DNA from: Chloroflexota bacterium
GTDB taxonomy: Bacteria; Chloroflexota; Ktedonobacteria; Ktedonobacterales; Ktedonobacteraceae
Length of the DNA: 7,607 nt
Direction: 5' to 3'
Assembly: GCA_005879655.1 (NCBI GenBank)
Contig: VBJK01000245.1
Span: forward strand, 1-7,607
Shown piece after piece: positions 6,301-7,607 of the stretch (position 1 is the stretch's first letter; the number at the start of each line of letters is the position of its first letter). A program made the position numbers and the translations under genes. The notes beneath the pieces are model-generated. The model was not told the DNA's origin and made no database searches. It saw nothing but the letters and a program-made list of their open reading frames with translations.

Positions 6301-7607
6301 AACAGTGGATATTGTGAACGGGTATTCCGTGCGCATATGGCGATTGAAGGCTATTCTTCTACTGGCCTGACTCCATCGGCGGGACCAAATCGCATGAGCT
6401 ATTTTCTGAACCTGCACGGACCTAGCGAAACGATTGAAACAGCCTGCTCATCATCCCTGGTCGCCATTCACCGGGGCGTGAATGCAATCGAGAGTGGTCA
6501 ATGTAGCATGGCCATCGTAGGTGGAGTCAATACCCTGATCTCTCCAGAACTGCACATCAGCTACAGTAAAGCGGGCATGCTCTGTGAGGATGGCCACTGC
6601 AAACCCTTCTCTGCCCAAGCCAATGGCTATGTACGAGGTGAAGGGGTTGGGATACTCATCCTCAAAGAGCTAGCCGCTGCCGAGCAAGCTGGTGACCATA
6701 TTTATGGGGTGATTCGCGGCAGTGACGAAAACCATGGTGGACGTGCTAGTTCACTCACGGCCCCTAATCCTAGAGCACAGGCTGACCTGTTGCTTGCAGC
6801 CTATCGCAAGGCCGAGATTGATCCTCGTACAGTGAGCTACATCGAGGCACATGGAACTGGAACTCCGCTTGGTGATCCCATCGAGATCAATGGACTCAAG
6901 ACTGCCTTTCACGAGCTTGTTGAGGCCGTGCCCCGCGCCGACCCCGGTGAGGAGCCGATGCCGCAAGCATGGTGCGGCATCGGCTCGGTGAAAAGCAATC
7001 TCGGACATCTGGAGCTAGCCGCTGGTGTTGTAGGGATAATCAAAGTATTGTTGCAAATGCAGCACAAAAAGCTCGTGCAGAGCTTACACTGTGAGCAGAT
7101 CAATCCCTATATCCAACTGCAAGGCAGTCCATTCTACATTGTGCAGCAGACCCAGGATTGGGAGGCACAGCGGGATCACGAGGGGAACGTCTTGCCGCGA
7201 CGGGCGGGAGTCAGTTCGTTTGGATTTGGAGGTGCCAATGCTCATGTGGTACTTGAGGAATATGTGCCAAAGCCGATGGAGTACCCATCGGAAAGCATTG
7301 TCCGACGCCCGGTTCTCATAGTGCTCTCCGCCAGGAACGAGGATCGACTGTATGAGCAAGTACGACAGTTGCTGACCTGGATACAGGCAGAAATGCATAA
7401 GACACGCTTCCTGCTGGACGACCTGGCCTATACGCTGCAAGTAGGGCGTGAGGCGATGGAGGAACGATTGGCATTGCAGGTCAGTTCGTTTGCAGAACTG
7501 GAAGAAAAGCTGGGCAAATATCTCCAAGAGCCGCAAGGGGAAGGTGATTGGTATCGGGGACAGGTAAGATCACACAAAGAGACCATGGCTCTCTTCAATA
7601 CGGATGA
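3394..7607 (+). CDS. Modular trans-AT-type polyketide synthase, N-terminal 1404 residues (runs off the right edge)
   Basis: The frame is open without a stop from ATG 3394 to the window end. Domain order: a charged N-terminal tail (1-42), KS1 (about 43-470), post-KS linker ending LPTYPFMGETYWI (471-658), a Gln/Asp-rich spacer (about 659-707), ACP1 (about 710-785), a Pro/Ser/Thr-rich spacer (to about 848), KS2 (about 850-1289), and the start of its linker with WYRGQVRSHKETMAL (1387-1400). No acyltransferase, ketoreductase or dehydratase lies between KS1 and KS2. An acyltransferase is also absent right after KS2's linker as far as it is seen. This, with the linker motifs, is the mark of trans-AT PKSs, where a free acyltransferase loads the ACPs. 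The enzyme would build a polyketide by decarboxylative Claisen condensation in the cytoplasm. KS1 has Ser for the catalytic Cys, so the first module probably loads or transfers rather than extends. Base composition shifts along the gene, AT-rich in module 1 and GC-richer in module 2. Product unknown. Confidence 0.93.
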   Translation, partial: MKQESDDVHFLREDTVDSDNKTPTILKESSNDHEMSRERRSSDVAIIGMSGRFAGSASLEAFWSHLQAGESCVGPIRREGWQTGTLLDSESAYTSLMGWGGMLEHIDRFDPLFFNISPLEAINMDPQQHLFLEEAYKSFEDAGYSSEQLAEKKVGVFVGARAGDYKEQVLLRREGASLLSDSNAHLFLGNDMAVLAARISYFLNCKGPSLAIDTASSSSLVAIHLACESIRTGESEMALAGGVFVMSSPQYAIMAAKIHMLSPDGKCKPFDKNANGIVLGEGVGALVLKPLEAAIEDGDHIYGVIKGSAINQDGKTVGMMAPSLLSQKALLVSLYKKAAVNPETVSYIEAHGTGSKLGDPIEARALTDAFRIFTQKKQFCAIGSHKSNIGHTVMAAGMASVFKILLAMKYQQIPPTIDVEDVSPQIDFDNSPFFINTRLREWKRCDGSPRRAGVSSFGLSGTNCHIILEESPLNKKMTDEQGKPYYFFPLSAKTKASLLQKVGDLITWLEKEGEKYAVEDISYTLVQGRSHFSVRSAVVARDTNELEQYLRAIMSGGQPDLQDCRDSVRLLSNGYPVGNERNHSPDTESLLQKYAAWLLQNLQRNAPLDQEDYKRNLVALADLYINGYNLDWNILFKNGKYCRVTLPTYPFMGETYWITETPRDQSQNLLKGYAGTLPDTTDFGHEHGQEQVTSNELQDRDKLQAFDGILIDRLRKALSHSISNLLKVPVEKIDAQTPLSEYGFDSITFTQLANRLNHTYQLHLTPPLFYEYSTLECLAQYLHTTYAHVLAPHFIATSPTALRATRDEVSLSIGARRVPQPIAKTTSIPIHLAPASMHPSQRSTPAASPIAIIGMSGSFPQAGDVQSLWSNLLAGRDCIEEIPPSRWDWQSYFGDPATEVNKTNIKWAGILEGVEQFDPLFFGISPREAEQMDPQQRLLMMHVWKAIEDAGYAASSLSGTHTALFVGTTNSGYCERVFRAHMAIEGYSSTGLTPSAGPNRMSYFLNLHGPSETIETACSSSLVAIHRGVNAIESGQCSMAIVGGVNTLISPELHISYSKAGMLCEDGHCKPFSAQANGYVRGEGVGILILKELAAAEQAGDHIYGVIRGSDENHGGRASSLTAPNPRAQADLLLAAYRKAEIDPRTVSYIEAHGTGTPLGDPIEINGLKTAFHELVEAVPRADPGEEPMPQAWCGIGSVKSNLGHLELAAGVVGIIKVLLQMQHKKLVQSLHCEQINPYIQLQGSPFYIVQQTQDWEAQRDHEGNVLPRRAGVSSFGFGGANAHVVLEEYVPKPMEYPSESIVRRPVLIVLSARNEDRLYEQVRQLLTWIQAEMHKTRFLLDDLAYTLQVGREAMEERLALQVSSFAELEEKLGKYLQEPQGEGDWYRGQVRSHKETMALFNTD
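3520..4803 (+). other. KS1 domain with active-site Cys replaced by Ser
   Basis: The thiolase-fold KS runs from DVAIIGMSGRF (43-53) to GTNCHIILEE (461-470). The nucleophile elbow reads DTASSSSLVA, so residue 216 (codon TCT 4039-4041) is Ser where condensing KSs have Cys. The other catalytic residues are present: His351 in EAHGTGSKLGDP, Lys386 and His391 in KSNIGH. Other conserved spots also differ: SPLEA (118-122) for SPREA, and DPQQH (125-129) for DPQQR. Without the Cys thiol it should not take a chain by thioester transfer in the normal way. With the two His kept it could still decarboxylate malonyl-ACP, as is known for KSQ loading domains and for the Ser-type KS of beta-branching cassettes. 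Which of these holds here is inference. Confidence 0.9.
5521..5751 (+). other. ACP1 domain
   Basis: The acyl carrier protein has the four-helix pattern LIDRLRKALSHSISNLLKV...PLSEYGFDSITFTQLANRL. Ser746 (codon 5629-5631) in GFDSI is the site for 4'-phosphopantetheine. The Trp that marks beta-branching ACPs a few residues after DS is absent, so this ACP is probably not a substrate for an HMG-synthase cassette. It is the carrier for whatever KS1 acts on and the donor to KS2. Confidence 0.9.
5941..7260 (+). other. KS2 domain, canonical condensing ketosynthase
   Basis: From IAIIGMSGSFP (850-860) to GGANAHVVLEE (1279-1289), all catalytic elements are standard: Cys1018 in ETACSSSLVA, His1153 in EAHGTGTPLGDP, Lys1200 and His1205 in KSNLGH. 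SPREAEQMDPQQR (925-937) and the SRWDW segment after the first strand are also canonical. The stretch GSDENHGGRASSLTAPNP is typical of several trans-AT KS clades. I cannot assign a substrate clade by eye. It would accept the acyl unit from ACP1 and carry out the first true extension. Confidence 0.92.

Noticed and set aside
3734..7536. Several open frames antisense to, or out of frame with, the PKS
   Set aside because: The PKS frame is continuous and carries every expected KS and ACP motif; the others have none.

Overview
The window suggests a bacterium of moderate GC, and the best guess is a Ktedonobacteria-like member of the Chloroflexota. That guess rests on recalled resemblance of the transposase remnants to families common there, and on the mix of IS debris, an unassigned anchored protein and a large PKS. 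It is inference; nothing in the window fixes the taxonomy.

Layout. Positions 1-116 (minus) hold the N-terminus of an ISL3-like transposase that runs off the window. About 300 bp with no supported gene follow. Positions 415-700 (plus) are IS debris: a frameshifted N-terminal piece of one transposase abuts the C-terminal end of an ISL3-type transposase, which is broken by a 19-bp tandem duplication. Positions 764-1546 (plus) encode an unrecognised 260-residue protein with an N-terminal membrane anchor. Positions 1547-1945 hold no confident gene, but on the minus strand there is a 49-codon ORF that overlaps the P450 stop codon as TAATG, and other open fragments beyond it.

The core is a divergent pair. 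A complete cytochrome P450 (1946-3235, minus) and the start of a large modular polyketide synthase (3394 to the window end, plus, 1404 codons seen) are transcribed away from a shared 158-bp region. That region has one promoter candidate in each direction and a 20-bp near-perfect palindrome. The palindrome overlaps both promoters, so one regulator could control both genes.

The PKS reads KS - linker - ACP - KS - linker with no acyltransferase domain, which is the trans-AT arrangement. The first KS has Ser in place of the catalytic Cys (DTASSSS) but keeps both His and the Lys. The second KS is fully canonical (ETACSSS). The first module may therefore be a decarboxylating loading module, or a non-condensing transfer module, that feeds the second KS. 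The P450 is a plausible tailoring oxygenase for the product. The trans-acting AT and the rest of the line are presumably to the right of the window.
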